A stretch of 8,271 nucleotides of DNA from Patescibacteria group bacterium (lineage in GTDB: Bacteria > Patescibacteriota > UBA1384 > XYA2-FULL-43-10 > CAINNR01): contig JAQVAO010000020.1 in the NCBI GenBank assembly GCA_028690755.1, positions 1-8,271 on the forward strand, in the 5' to 3' direction. A model generated the notes under the pieces. The model had not been told where the DNA came from. It did not search any database and saw only the letters and a list, made by a program, of their open reading frames with translations. A program made the translations under genes and the position numbers. This document shows, in pieces, positions 1 to 6,441 of the stretch. Position 1 is the stretch's first letter, and each line of letters starts with the position of its first letter.

Positions 1-118
1 TGATTCTGCCCCCGATCGAATTCCATTTGGTAAACCGAGATATGACATTAGAAATTTTTAGCTTTAATTTTATCAGTTTTTTTGTTAGTATCAGGTAAAA
101 GGAACAAATGGAGAAAAT
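1..118 (+). other. lysS leader, with a possible tail of an unidentified upstream gene
   Basis: Two + strand frames are open from the left edge. One ends at TAG 59-61 and reads DSAPDRIPFGKPRYDIRNF. The other ends at TAA 96-98 and is hydrophobic near its end. The first looks more like a real protein C-terminus, but I do not recognise it. A 16-codon reading also starts at 48 on the minus strand and leaves the window, without a Shine-Dalgarno. The stretch 62-100 is T-rich and could carry a weak promoter: TAGTAT at 86-91 preceded by TG at 83-84 after one base, with no good -35. The certain signal is GGAG at 110-113, five bases before the lysS ATG. Confidence 0.3.
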
Positions 119-1483
119 ATGAATCAATTAGGAAAAACTGAACGGGATCTGATCAAAGCCAGAGAGGACAAGAGAGAGAAGCTTGAGGCGGCGGGTCTTG
201 AAATTTATCCGGCGAAATCTGACAGAAATTACACGGTCAAAAAAGTTCTCGATTCCCACAAAGAATTTATCGCTGGTAACGAAAACCTAAAACTTGCTGG
301 CCGCATCATCTCCCTTCGTGGACATGGGGCAATTATCTTTGCTGACCTGGTTGACGAATCAGGTAAAATTCAACTTTTTTTCAAAAAAGATAATTTAGGT
401 GACGATTTTAAAATAATTGAGCTTTTAGATATCGGTGATTTTGTTGGCGCGACAGGAAAACTTTTTATTACTAAAGCCGGCGAGATTACATTGGAAGTCT
501 CTGAATTTAAATTGTTAACTAAATCAATGCGGCCCTTACCGGAGAAATGGCATGGTCTTTCCGATATCGAAACCCGCTATCGCCAACGTTATGTCGATCT
601 GATTGTTAATCCTGAAGTCAAAGAACTTTTTTACAAAAGATCAAAAATAATCCAGACTTTGAGAAATTTTCTGATCAATAACGGTTTTTTAGAGGTAGAG
701 ACCCCAACGCTTCAGCCGATTGCCGGTGGCGCTGTTGCCAAACCGTTTATCACTCACTACAATGCTTACGATCGTGATGTTTATTTACGAATTGCACCAG
801 AGCTTTATCTTAAGCGCCTAATTGTCGGAGGATTTGAAAAAATATTTGAATTTGCCCGCTGCTTTCGCAATGAAGGAGTTGATGCTACTCATAATCCGGA
901 ATTTACGAATCTGGAATTTTATTGGGCATATGCGGACTACGAAAAGCTGATGAGCTTTACTGAGGATTTAATGAGAGATTTGGTTAAACAGGTTTTTGGT
1001 AAAATGGAAATTGAAATCTATGGGAAAAAGGTTGATTTTAACAAGAAATTTCCTCGTGTGACATTTGATAAATTCACTGCTGGAAAAAATACTGATGACG
1101 CTTTTAAAATTGGTGTTAAAGCCACTTCTGACCCAACATTTGTCATAAACCACCCGATAGAAATTTCGCCACTGGCCAAGAAAAAAGACGAAAAAACTGT
1201 TGAGCGTTTTCATTTGATACTCGGTGGGCTAGAAATTGCTAATGCTTTTTCGGAGCTAAATGACCCAATTGATCAAAAAGAAAGATTTGAAGATCAAGTT
1301 AAGCGAAAAGAAGACGAAGAACAACATCCCTATGACCAGGATTTCATTAAAGCATTAGAATACGGCATGCCTCCAACTGCTGGCTGGGGTATGGGTGTTG
1401 ATCGAATAGTAATGGCGTTGACAGGTTCAAAAACGATGCGTGAAATTTTATTATTTCCATTTATGAAACCAGAGGATAAATAA
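119..1483 (+). CDS. lysS: Lysyl-tRNA synthetase, class II
   Basis: This cytoplasmic enzyme charges tRNA-Lys with lysine using ATP. The 454-residue product has the class IIb layout. An N-terminal OB-fold for the anticodon lies at about 57-132. Motif 1 is near 184-200 (FLINNGFLEVETPTLQP). Motif 2 is near 241-265, with the ATP-contacting Arg250 and Glu252 in CFRNEG followed by THNPEFTNLEFY. Motif 3 is at 416-436, including PPTAGWGMGVDRI with Arg429. The start is supported by GGAG five bases upstream and by a normal LysRS N-terminus. The protein is shorter than the usual roughly 490-505 residues. Most of the loss is between motifs 2 and 3: the link from FPRVTF (311) to PTFVINHP (339) lacks about 35 residues of the helical insertion that E. 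coli LysS has there, judging from memory. Catalytic motifs are intact, so it should be active. It heads a likely operon with the GNAT gene, serS and hpf. Confidence 0.97.
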   Translation: MNQLGKTERDLIKAREDKREKLEAAGLEIYPAKSDRNYTVKKVLDSHKEFIAGNENLKLAGRIISLRGHGAIIFADLVDESGKIQLFFKKDNLGDDFKIIELLDIGDFVGATGKLFITKAGEITLEVSEFKLLTKSMRPLPEKWHGLSDIETRYRQRYVDLIVNPEVKELFYKRSKIIQTLRNFLINNGFLEVETPTLQPIAGGAVAKPFITHYNAYDRDVYLRIAPELYLKRLIVGGFEKIFEFARCFRNEGVDATHNPEFTNLEFYWAYADYEKLMSFTEDLMRDLVKQVFGKMEIEIYGKKVDFNKKFPRVTFDKFTAGKNTDDAFKIGVKATSDPTFVINHPIEISPLAKKKDEKTVERFHLILGGLEIANAFSELNDPIDQKERFEDQVKRKEDEEQHPYDQDFIKALEYGMPPTAGWGMGVDRIVMALTGSKTMREILLFPFMKPEDK

Positions 1484-1968
1484 TGATCAAAGAAGAGATA
1501 AAAATAAGGGATGCCAGAGAGACGGATTTACCAGATCTTGGTCAAATTTATGCTGAGGCATTTAATAATGCTGATGTTGGCGAAAGCTGGAATCCAAAGC
1601 ATGCTCTTGAGTTGTTAACTTGTTTGCATAATCACAAACCGAACATATTTTTGGTTGCCGAAATTAATGGGAAAATTGTCGGAGGGTTTTTGGGAGTGAT
1701 TAAGCCTTTTTTTGGTAGCAATGATTTGTGTGACACTGAACTTTTTGTCTCGCCCAAACATCAAAATTTGGGAATCGGACGAAAATTGTTTAAGGAAATA
1801 ATAAATAAAGCAGTCTCTAAATACGATGTAAAATATATACAAGGAATTGCTGATTCAGAGAAAGAATTTCCAATAAAATGGTATAAAAAACTTGGGTTTA
1901 AATCATCGCGATGGGTCCATATTTATGGAAAAGTTGAGGAAATACTGAAAAATTTCAATAAGGAGTAA
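1483..1968 (+). CDS. GNAT-family N-acetyltransferase
   Basis: This is a 161-residue single-domain acetyltransferase expected to use acetyl-CoA; the substrate cannot be read from the sequence. The N-terminus (IKIRDARETDLPDLGQIY) is the usual first strand and helix of the fold. Motif A, the acetyl-CoA pyrophosphate loop, is at 87-104 with the Q-x-x-G-x-G signature (QNLGIGRKL). Motif B is at 133-139 (WYKKLGF). There is no signal peptide or membrane segment. Its ATG shares one base with the lysS stop (TAATG), and an AGAGG lies about seven bases upstream inside the lysS end, so translation is probably coupled to lysS. serS begins one base after its stop. The position between two tRNA synthetase genes suggests, but does not prove, a role tied to translation or amino acids. 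It could equally be a protein, small-molecule or drug acetyltransferase. Confidence 0.9.
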   Translation: MIKEEIKIRDARETDLPDLGQIYAEAFNNADVGESWNPKHALELLTCLHNHKPNIFLVAEINGKIVGGFLGVIKPFFGSNDLCDTELFVSPKHQNLGIGRKLFKEIINKAVSKYDVKYIQGIADSEKEFPIKWYKKLGFKSSRWVHIYGKVEEILKNFNKE

Positions 1969-1969
1969 T

Positions 1970-3229
1970 ATGTTAGATATTGAAACTATTAGAACAAAAC
2001 CGGAGGAGATCAAAAAAGCCATCGCCAGAAAAGGTGCTGATCCGGCGATTATTGATGAAGTAATTTTGATTGATCGAAATCGCAGAAGAATTTTATCGGA
2101 ATTAGAGCGGGCTCAAAGCGAGCTAAATAAAGCCTCAAAAGATATCGCTAAACTTCATGGACAACAAAAAATTGATGCAATAAATGATGCTTCAGGCTGG
2201 TCAACAAAAGTTAAGGAGCTTAAACCAGAGGCTGACGCGGCGCAAAAAGAATACACAGAGATTATGCTCCAAGTTCCCAATCCTCCGCTGCCTGATGTTG
2301 TTGATGGCCAGTCAGACAAGGATAACAAAGTTAATAGGACTGTTGGCAAACCAAAAAAGTTTACCTTTAAAATCAAAGATCATGTCGAATTAGGTGAGGA
2401 TCTGGACTTGATTGATATTGAGCGAGCAGGGAAGATCTCCGGATCACGTTTTTATTTTCTCAAAAATGAATTAGTTCAGCTCGAATTTGCTTTGGTCCAA
2501 TATGCCCTAGATATTTTAGTCAAAGAGGGTTTTTCCCCGATGATTCCGCCGATACTTCTCAATCGTGAGACAATGACCGGTGCTGGTTATCTGCCCGCAG
2601 GTGAGGATGAAATTTATAAAAATCAAGACGATCTGTTTTTGGCCGGAACATCAGAACAACCGCTTGCCGGATATCACAAGGACGAAATTTTGGAAAAAGG
2701 TGTATTACCTTTAAGATACGCCGGATTTTCCAGCTGTTTTCGTCGTGAGGCTGGCAGCCATGGTAAGGATGTTCGCGGAATCTTGCGCGCACACCAGTTT
2801 GACAAAGTTGAGATGTTTTCTTTCTGTGGACCAAAAGATTCTGAAAAGGAACATGAATTTCTGGTTTCTTTAGAAGAAAAAATTGTTTCTGGGCTGGGTC
2901 TTCCATATCAGATAATTGATATTTGTGCCGGTGATTTAGGAGCTCCGGCAGCGAAAAAATATGATTTAGAAACTTGGATGCCCGGTCAAGATCAGTATAG
3001 GGAAACCCATTCTTGTTCAAATTGCACCGATTTTCAGGCGCGACGGCTCAATATTCGTTATCGCGACAAAGACGGCAAGGTTGCCGTTCTCCACACTTTA
3101 AACGGGACTGCTATTGCCATCGGACGGATGTTAATTGCTATAATGGAAAATGGACAGAGAAAAGATGGTAGCATCGAAATACCGAAAGCGCTCCACAAGT
3201 ACCTGCCCTATAAAGAGATTAAAAAATAA
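1970..3229 (+). CDS. serS: Seryl-tRNA synthetase
   Basis: This cytoplasmic class IIa synthetase charges tRNA-Ser, and tRNA-Sec where that exists. The 419-residue length is normal. Residues 1-105 form the N-terminal helical hairpin (coiled coil about 30-100) that grips the long variable arm of tRNA-Ser. The catalytic core follows: GYLPAGEDEIY (206-216), the serine-binding TSEQPLAGYH (227-236), motif 2 at about 253-282 with CFRREAGS and RAHQFDKVE, SCSNCTDFQARRLNIRYR (348-365), and motif 3 TLNGTAIAIGRMLIAIMEN (376-394). The ATG is fixed by AGGAG at 1961-1965, which overlaps the preceding gene's stop codon and sits four bases before the start. No leader, T-box or separate promoter is visible, so expression probably depends on the lysS promoter. 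No key residue appears to be missing. Confidence 0.97.
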   Translation: MLDIETIRTKPEEIKKAIARKGADPAIIDEVILIDRNRRRILSELERAQSELNKASKDIAKLHGQQKIDAINDASGWSTKVKELKPEADAAQKEYTEIMLQVPNPPLPDVVDGQSDKDNKVNRTVGKPKKFTFKIKDHVELGEDLDLIDIERAGKISGSRFYFLKNELVQLEFALVQYALDILVKEGFSPMIPPILLNRETMTGAGYLPAGEDEIYKNQDDLFLAGTSEQPLAGYHKDEILEKGVLPLRYAGFSSCFRREAGSHGKDVRGILRAHQFDKVEMFSFCGPKDSEKEHEFLVSLEEKIVSGLGLPYQIIDICAGDLGAPAAKKYDLETWMPGQDQYRETHSCSNCTDFQARRLNIRYRDKDGKVAVLHTLNGTAIAIGRMLIAIMENGQRKDGSIEIPKALHKYLPYKEIKK

Positions 3230-3250
3230 TATTTGTAAAACAGGAGGACT

Positions 3251-3625
3251 ATGGATATAAGCATTTCCACTAGGGGTGTGATTGTTACTGCTCGGCAGAA
3301 ATCATACATAGAAAAAAGAATTTTAAAATTTAATAAATATTTGAAACATTTGAGCCCAGTTAAGGCAGCAGTCCAGTTGATTGATGACTCCGGACCAAAT
3401 AAAACCGGAGTGACGCAGACAGTAAAAATTGATCTTGATGCTCCGGGCTACGAACTTCATGTCGAGGAGAAAAAGAATAACTTAATGAAGGCTTTTGCTA
3501 ATGCTGTAAGTGCAGCGGAAAGACAAGTTAGAGATCAGCACAAGCAAAAAATCGAAAAGCGTCGTCGTGGAGTCAGCTTTGACAGCGTTGTTAATATCTT
3601 CGGAAAATTTCGCCGAAAGAAGTAA
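3251..3625 (+). CDS. hpf: Ribosome hibernation promoting factor, short form (S30AE/RaiA family)
   Basis: This family binds the decoding region of the 30S subunit and idles ribosomes in slow growth. The 124-residue protein is one S30AE domain at about 1-100. It starts MDISISTRGVIVTARQKSYI, has the typical strand VKAAVQLIDDSG, and the helix KNNLMKAFANAVSAAERQV. The C-terminal domain of long HPFs (about 190 residues, used for 100S dimers) is absent. Instead there is a basic tail from about 99, with RRR at 104-106, a hydrophobic VSFDSVVNIF and a final KFRRKK, longer than the short E. coli HPF of about 95 residues. By domain content it may act like RaiA/YfiA. AGGAGG at 3242-3247 ends three bases before ATG, the same spacing as gpmI. 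The gene lies 21 bases after serS. Its place just before secA matches the hpf-secA order of Firmicutes. Confidence 0.92.
   Translation: MDISISTRGVIVTARQKSYIEKRILKFNKYLKHLSPVKAAVQLIDDSGPNKTGVTQTVKIDLDAPGYELHVEEKKNNLMKAFANAVSAAERQVRDQHKQKIEKRRRGVSFDSVVNIFGKFRRKK
3387..3411. repeat. Small inverted repeat inside hpf
   Basis: ACTCCGG (3387-3393) and CCGGAGT (3405-3411) are perfect 7-base complements around an 11-base loop. It is a GC-rich hairpin in otherwise AT-rich coding sequence (codons for SGPNKTGV). There is no T-run after it and it lies mid-gene, so it is not a terminator. It may be chance. Confidence 0.6.
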
Positions 3626-3632
3626 ATTCCAA

Positions 3633-3661
3633 TTGTAATAGTGCTTGTCACGTGCTAAAAT
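3633..3661 (+). promoter_or_regulatory. Candidate secA promoter
   Basis: TTGTAA (3633-3638) is followed after exactly 17 bases by TAAAAT (3656-3661), which differs from TATAAT at one position. The -10 is extended by TG at 3653-3654 (TG-C-TAAAAT). Transcription would start near 3668, just before the stem-loop at 3677-3735, giving secA a leader of about 85 bases. The match is by eye to the sigma-70 consensus. Sigma factor preferences in this organism are unknown, but the -10/-35 spacing and the location in the widest gap of the window support the call. Confidence 0.5.
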
Positions 3662-3676
3662 TAGTTCGAAGTTTGT

Positions 3677-3735
3677 AAAGTTGAAAGTCCATAAATTTCA
3701 TGGAATTGTTTTGATTTATAGACTTTGAAAACTTT
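3677..3735 (+). promoter_or_regulatory. Long AU-rich stem-loop in the secA leader (attenuator, terminator or translational element)
   Basis: Bases 3684-3696 pair with 3714-3726 (12 of 13 pairs, one C-A mismatch). After a 1x3 internal loop, 3677-3682 pair with 3730-3735 (6 of 6). The terminal loop is 3697-3713. The 3' side runs into TTTTAATTTTT (3733-3743), so the structure resembles a weak intrinsic terminator. Only three of the pairs are G-C. It ends 17 bases before the secA ATG, and no Shine-Dalgarno lies between them. It could terminate hpf read-through, attenuate transcription from the promoter just upstream, or control secA translation. The pairing is seen directly; the role is inferred. 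Confidence 0.5.
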
Positions 3736-3752
3736 TAATTTTTGGTTCAAAT

Positions 3753-6431
3753 ATGTCAATTTTTTCCAAATTTTTTTCTGACTCGAAACAGAAGGTAGTT
3801 AAGCGTTACCAGCCTTTTGTTGATGAAGTTAATGCTTTTGAAGCGGAGATCAAGAAGAAAAGTGACAAACAGCTCAAAGAGTACACTGTCCTCTATAAGA
3901 AAAAACTTGAGGATAAAAATCGGGAGCAACAAGAAAAAATTCTTGAAGGTATTATGCCGGAAGCTTTTGCTGTTGTTCGTGAAGTTTCCCGTCGTGTCTG
4001 GGGCGAGCGGCACTTTGATGTTCAGTTAATTGGTGGAGCGGTTCTTCATAAGGGCGAGATTGCCGAAATGAAAACTGGTGAAGGAAAAACACTTGTTGCA
4101 ACACTAGCACTTTATCTCAATGCCCTTACCGGACGCGGCGTTCATCTAGTCACGGTGAATGATTATTTATCTCGCAGTCAGGGCGAGGGAATGGGCGAGA
4201 TTTATAATTTCTTGGGTTTGTCGATTGGCATTATTCAAAATCAACAAATCTCGTATAAATTTGAGAAGAAAAAAGACTATAAACATTATTCAGAAGCTGA
4301 TGGTTCCAATTTAATTCCCTGTTCTCGCAAGGAAGCCTACGCTTGCGATATAACTTATGGCACCAATAATGAATTCGGTTTTGATTATCTTCGCGATAAC
4401 ATGGCACCAACCTTGGAACATTGCGTCCAGCGTGAACTCAATTATGCTATTGTCGATGAGGTTGATTCAATTTTAATTGATGAGGCGAGGACCCCATTAA
4501 TAATCTCTGCACCGGCGGAAGAGTCAGCTTCGCTCTATCAGAAATTTGCAGCCCTAGTTCCAAGGTTAACCAAAGATCAAGATTATACCGTTGATGAAAA
4601 AGATCGGGCGGTAATGATTACTGACGAAGGGATAAAAAAAATTGAGGAAGCGCTTGGTGTCACTAATATTTACGATCAAGACGGGATAATGCTTGTTCAC
4701 CATCTGGAAGAGGCGTTGAAAGCACATGCTTTATTTAAAAAAGATAAAGATTATATTATCAAGGATGGTGAAGTAGTCATTGTTGATGAGTTTACCGGTC
4801 GGCTGATGCCTGGCCGTCGTTACTCTGAAGGACTTCATCAGGCGATCGAGGCTAAAGAAGGGGTTGAAGTTAAGCGTGAGTCGCAAACGATGGCAACGAT
4901 CTCTTTCCAGAACCTGTTCCGGCTTTATAACAAATTGTCCGGTATGACCGGTACAGCAGCGACTGAAGCTGAGGAGTTTTACAAAATTTACAAACTTGAC
5001 GTGACTGAGATTCCGACAAATAAGCCGATGGTTAGAATTGATCGTCAGGATCAAATATTTAAGACTGAAAATGGGAAAATTCAAGCAATCGTTGCTGATA
5101 TCGCCGAAAAACAGAAAATAGGGCAGCCGGTTTTAGTTGGCACTGTATCTGTTGAGAAAAACGAACAGATATCAAAGAGCTTGAAACGTGGCGGAGTAAA
5201 GCACGAGATACTTAATGCTAAAAATCACGCCCGTGAAGCAAAGATCATCGCCAAAGCCGGTCAGCGTGGTGCGGTGACCGTTGCCACTAATATGGCTGGT
5301 CGTGGTACCGACATCAAATTGGGCGAAGGTATCGCTAAGCTTGGCGGTCTATATGTAATTGGTACCGAGCGTCATGAGTCGCGACGAATTGATAACCAGC
5401 TTCGAGGACGTGCCGGTCGTCAGGGTGATCCTGGTTGTTCTCAGTTTTTCGTTTCGATGGAAGACGACCTGATGCGAATTTTTGGCGGTGATCGAATGAA
5501 AATGCTTATGGAACGTTTAGGCCTTCCTGAAGATATACCAATTGAAAATTCAATGATCTCTAAATCAATTGAGTCAGCTCAGAAGAAAGTTGAGGGACAT
5601 AACTTCGACACTCGCAAACATTTGGTCGAATATGATGACGTGATGAACTCACATCGCAAATATATCTATAGTAAGAGGCGAAAAGTTTTGGAGTCAGCGG
5701 CGAATGGAAGCGACGAAATAAAGAACGAAATTATCTCAATGGTCAAAGAAGAAGTTGAGGCGATGTTTGTCGCTTTGGCTGATGACAGGGAAAAATTAAG
5801 AACGGAAGTCGAAGCGATTTTTGGTGAGGGGAAAATTAGGGAACTTTCACTTGACCAAATATTAAAATATATTGACGAAGAATATCAAAGACGTGAAAAA
5901 AGATTTGGTTCTCTTGTCATGAGACAGATCGAACAAGCAGTTTATCTGCGGAATATTGATATGCTTTGGGTCGAGCATTTGACGACAATGGAAGAGCTTC
6001 GAACTGGCATTGGTCTTCGCGGCTATGCACAAACTGACCCACTTGTTGCCTATAAGCGTGATGCTTATCGCCTTTTCCAGAATCTCCTTGCGGCGATAAA
6101 ATCTGGGGTAGTTAAAAATATTTTCCGGATTGAAATTTCAGCGCCACCACAGGTTAAGGAGGAGAGGCCACTTGAATATCAATCACCTGACCCAAATGAA
6201 ATTGGTGATCTTAAAGATGAAATGGAAGAAATTTCGACTGAAAACACCAGTGGCTCCAAACAGGGCGAAGGAGTGACAACAGTGATAAGGCAGAAAGGAA
6301 AAACAGTTTATGACCGGATGGAACAACCAACCGGTGAAACCCAGACGATAAAAAGTGCGACACATATCGGTCGAAATGATCCTTGCTCGTGCGGAAGCGG
6401 CAAAAAATATAAAAAATGCTGCGGGAAATAA
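3753..6431 (+). CDS. secA: Preprotein translocase ATPase SecA
   Basis: SecA is the ATPase motor that pushes unfolded preproteins through SecYEG at the cytoplasmic face of the membrane. The 892 residues cover the whole family. NBD1 has Walker A MKTGEGKT (106-113), TYGTNNEFGFDYLRDNM (201-217) and the DEVD box (235-238) followed by DEARTPLIIS. The preprotein cross-linking domain follows, then VDEFTGRLMPGRRYSEGLHQ (344-363) and SGMTGTAATEAEEF (396-409). NBD2 has TNMAGRGTDIKLG (512-524) and QLRGRAGRQGDPG (549-561). The helical scaffold/wing region carries DMLWVEHLTTMEELRTGIGLRGYAQ (736-760). An acidic linker (about 800-870) leads to a zinc-binding tail with Cys878, Cys880, Cys889 and Cys890. Compared with E. 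coli there are about 18 extra residues at 167-190, before KEAYACDITYG. The start gives a normal SecA N-terminus although no Shine-Dalgarno precedes it. The gene for release factor 2, often downstream in Firmicutes, is not here. Confidence 0.98.
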   Translation: MSIFSKFFSDSKQKVVKRYQPFVDEVNAFEAEIKKKSDKQLKEYTVLYKKKLEDKNREQQEKILEGIMPEAFAVVREVSRRVWGERHFDVQLIGGAVLHKGEIAEMKTGEGKTLVATLALYLNALTGRGVHLVTVNDYLSRSQGEGMGEIYNFLGLSIGIIQNQQISYKFEKKKDYKHYSEADGSNLIPCSRKEAYACDITYGTNNEFGFDYLRDNMAPTLEHCVQRELNYAIVDEVDSILIDEARTPLIISAPAEESASLYQKFAALVPRLTKDQDYTVDEKDRAVMITDEGIKKIEEALGVTNIYDQDGIMLVHHLEEALKAHALFKKDKDYIIKDGEVVIVDEFTGRLMPGRRYSEGLHQAIEAKEGVEVKRESQTMATISFQNLFRLYNKLSGMTGTAATEAEEFYKIYKLDVTEIPTNKPMVRIDRQDQIFKTENGKIQAIVADIAEKQKIGQPVLVGTVSVEKNEQISKSLKRGGVKHEILNAKNHAREAKIIAKAGQRGAVTVATNMAGRGTDIKLGEGIAKLGGLYVIGTERHESRRIDNQLRGRAGRQGDPGCSQFFVSMEDDLMRIFGGDRMKMLMERLGLPEDIPIENSMISKSIESAQKKVEGHNFDTRKHLVEYDDVMNSHRKYIYSKRRKVLESAANGSDEIKNEIISMVKEEVEAMFVALADDREKLRTEVEAIFGEGKIRELSLDQILKYIDEEYQRREKRFGSLVMRQIEQAVYLRNIDMLWVEHLTTMEELRTGIGLRGYAQTDPLVAYKRDAYRLFQNLLAAIKSGVVKNIFRIEISAPPQVKEERPLEYQSPDPNEIGDLKDEMEEISTENTSGSKQGEGVTTVIRQKGKTVYDRMEQPTGETQTIKSATHIGRNDPCSCGSGKKYKKCCGK

Positions 6432-6441
6432 AAGTAACTGG

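Noticed and set aside
1483..1968. The GNAT gene as a TacT/AtaT-type toxin of a toxin-antitoxin pair
   Set aside because: Those toxins come with a small ribbon-helix-helix antitoxin gene directly upstream. Here the neighbours are lysS and serS, with no room for another gene.
2559..3020. A 153-codon minus-strand open frame opposite serS
   Set aside because: It lies entirely within the conserved serS catalytic core and shows no recognisable motif or ribosome binding site. It is a shadow of the real gene, as are the other antisense frames opposite lysS, secA and the epimerase.
3387..3411. GC-rich hairpin in hpf as a terminator or regulatory element
   Set aside because: It lies in the middle of a conserved coding domain and has no T-run after it. 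A 7-base stem can arise by chance.
6355..6441. Upstream ATG start for the epimerase at 6355
   Set aside because: It would add 29 residues read from the out-of-frame secA zinc-finger region, with no family similarity. ATG 6442 gives the normal epimerase N-terminus.
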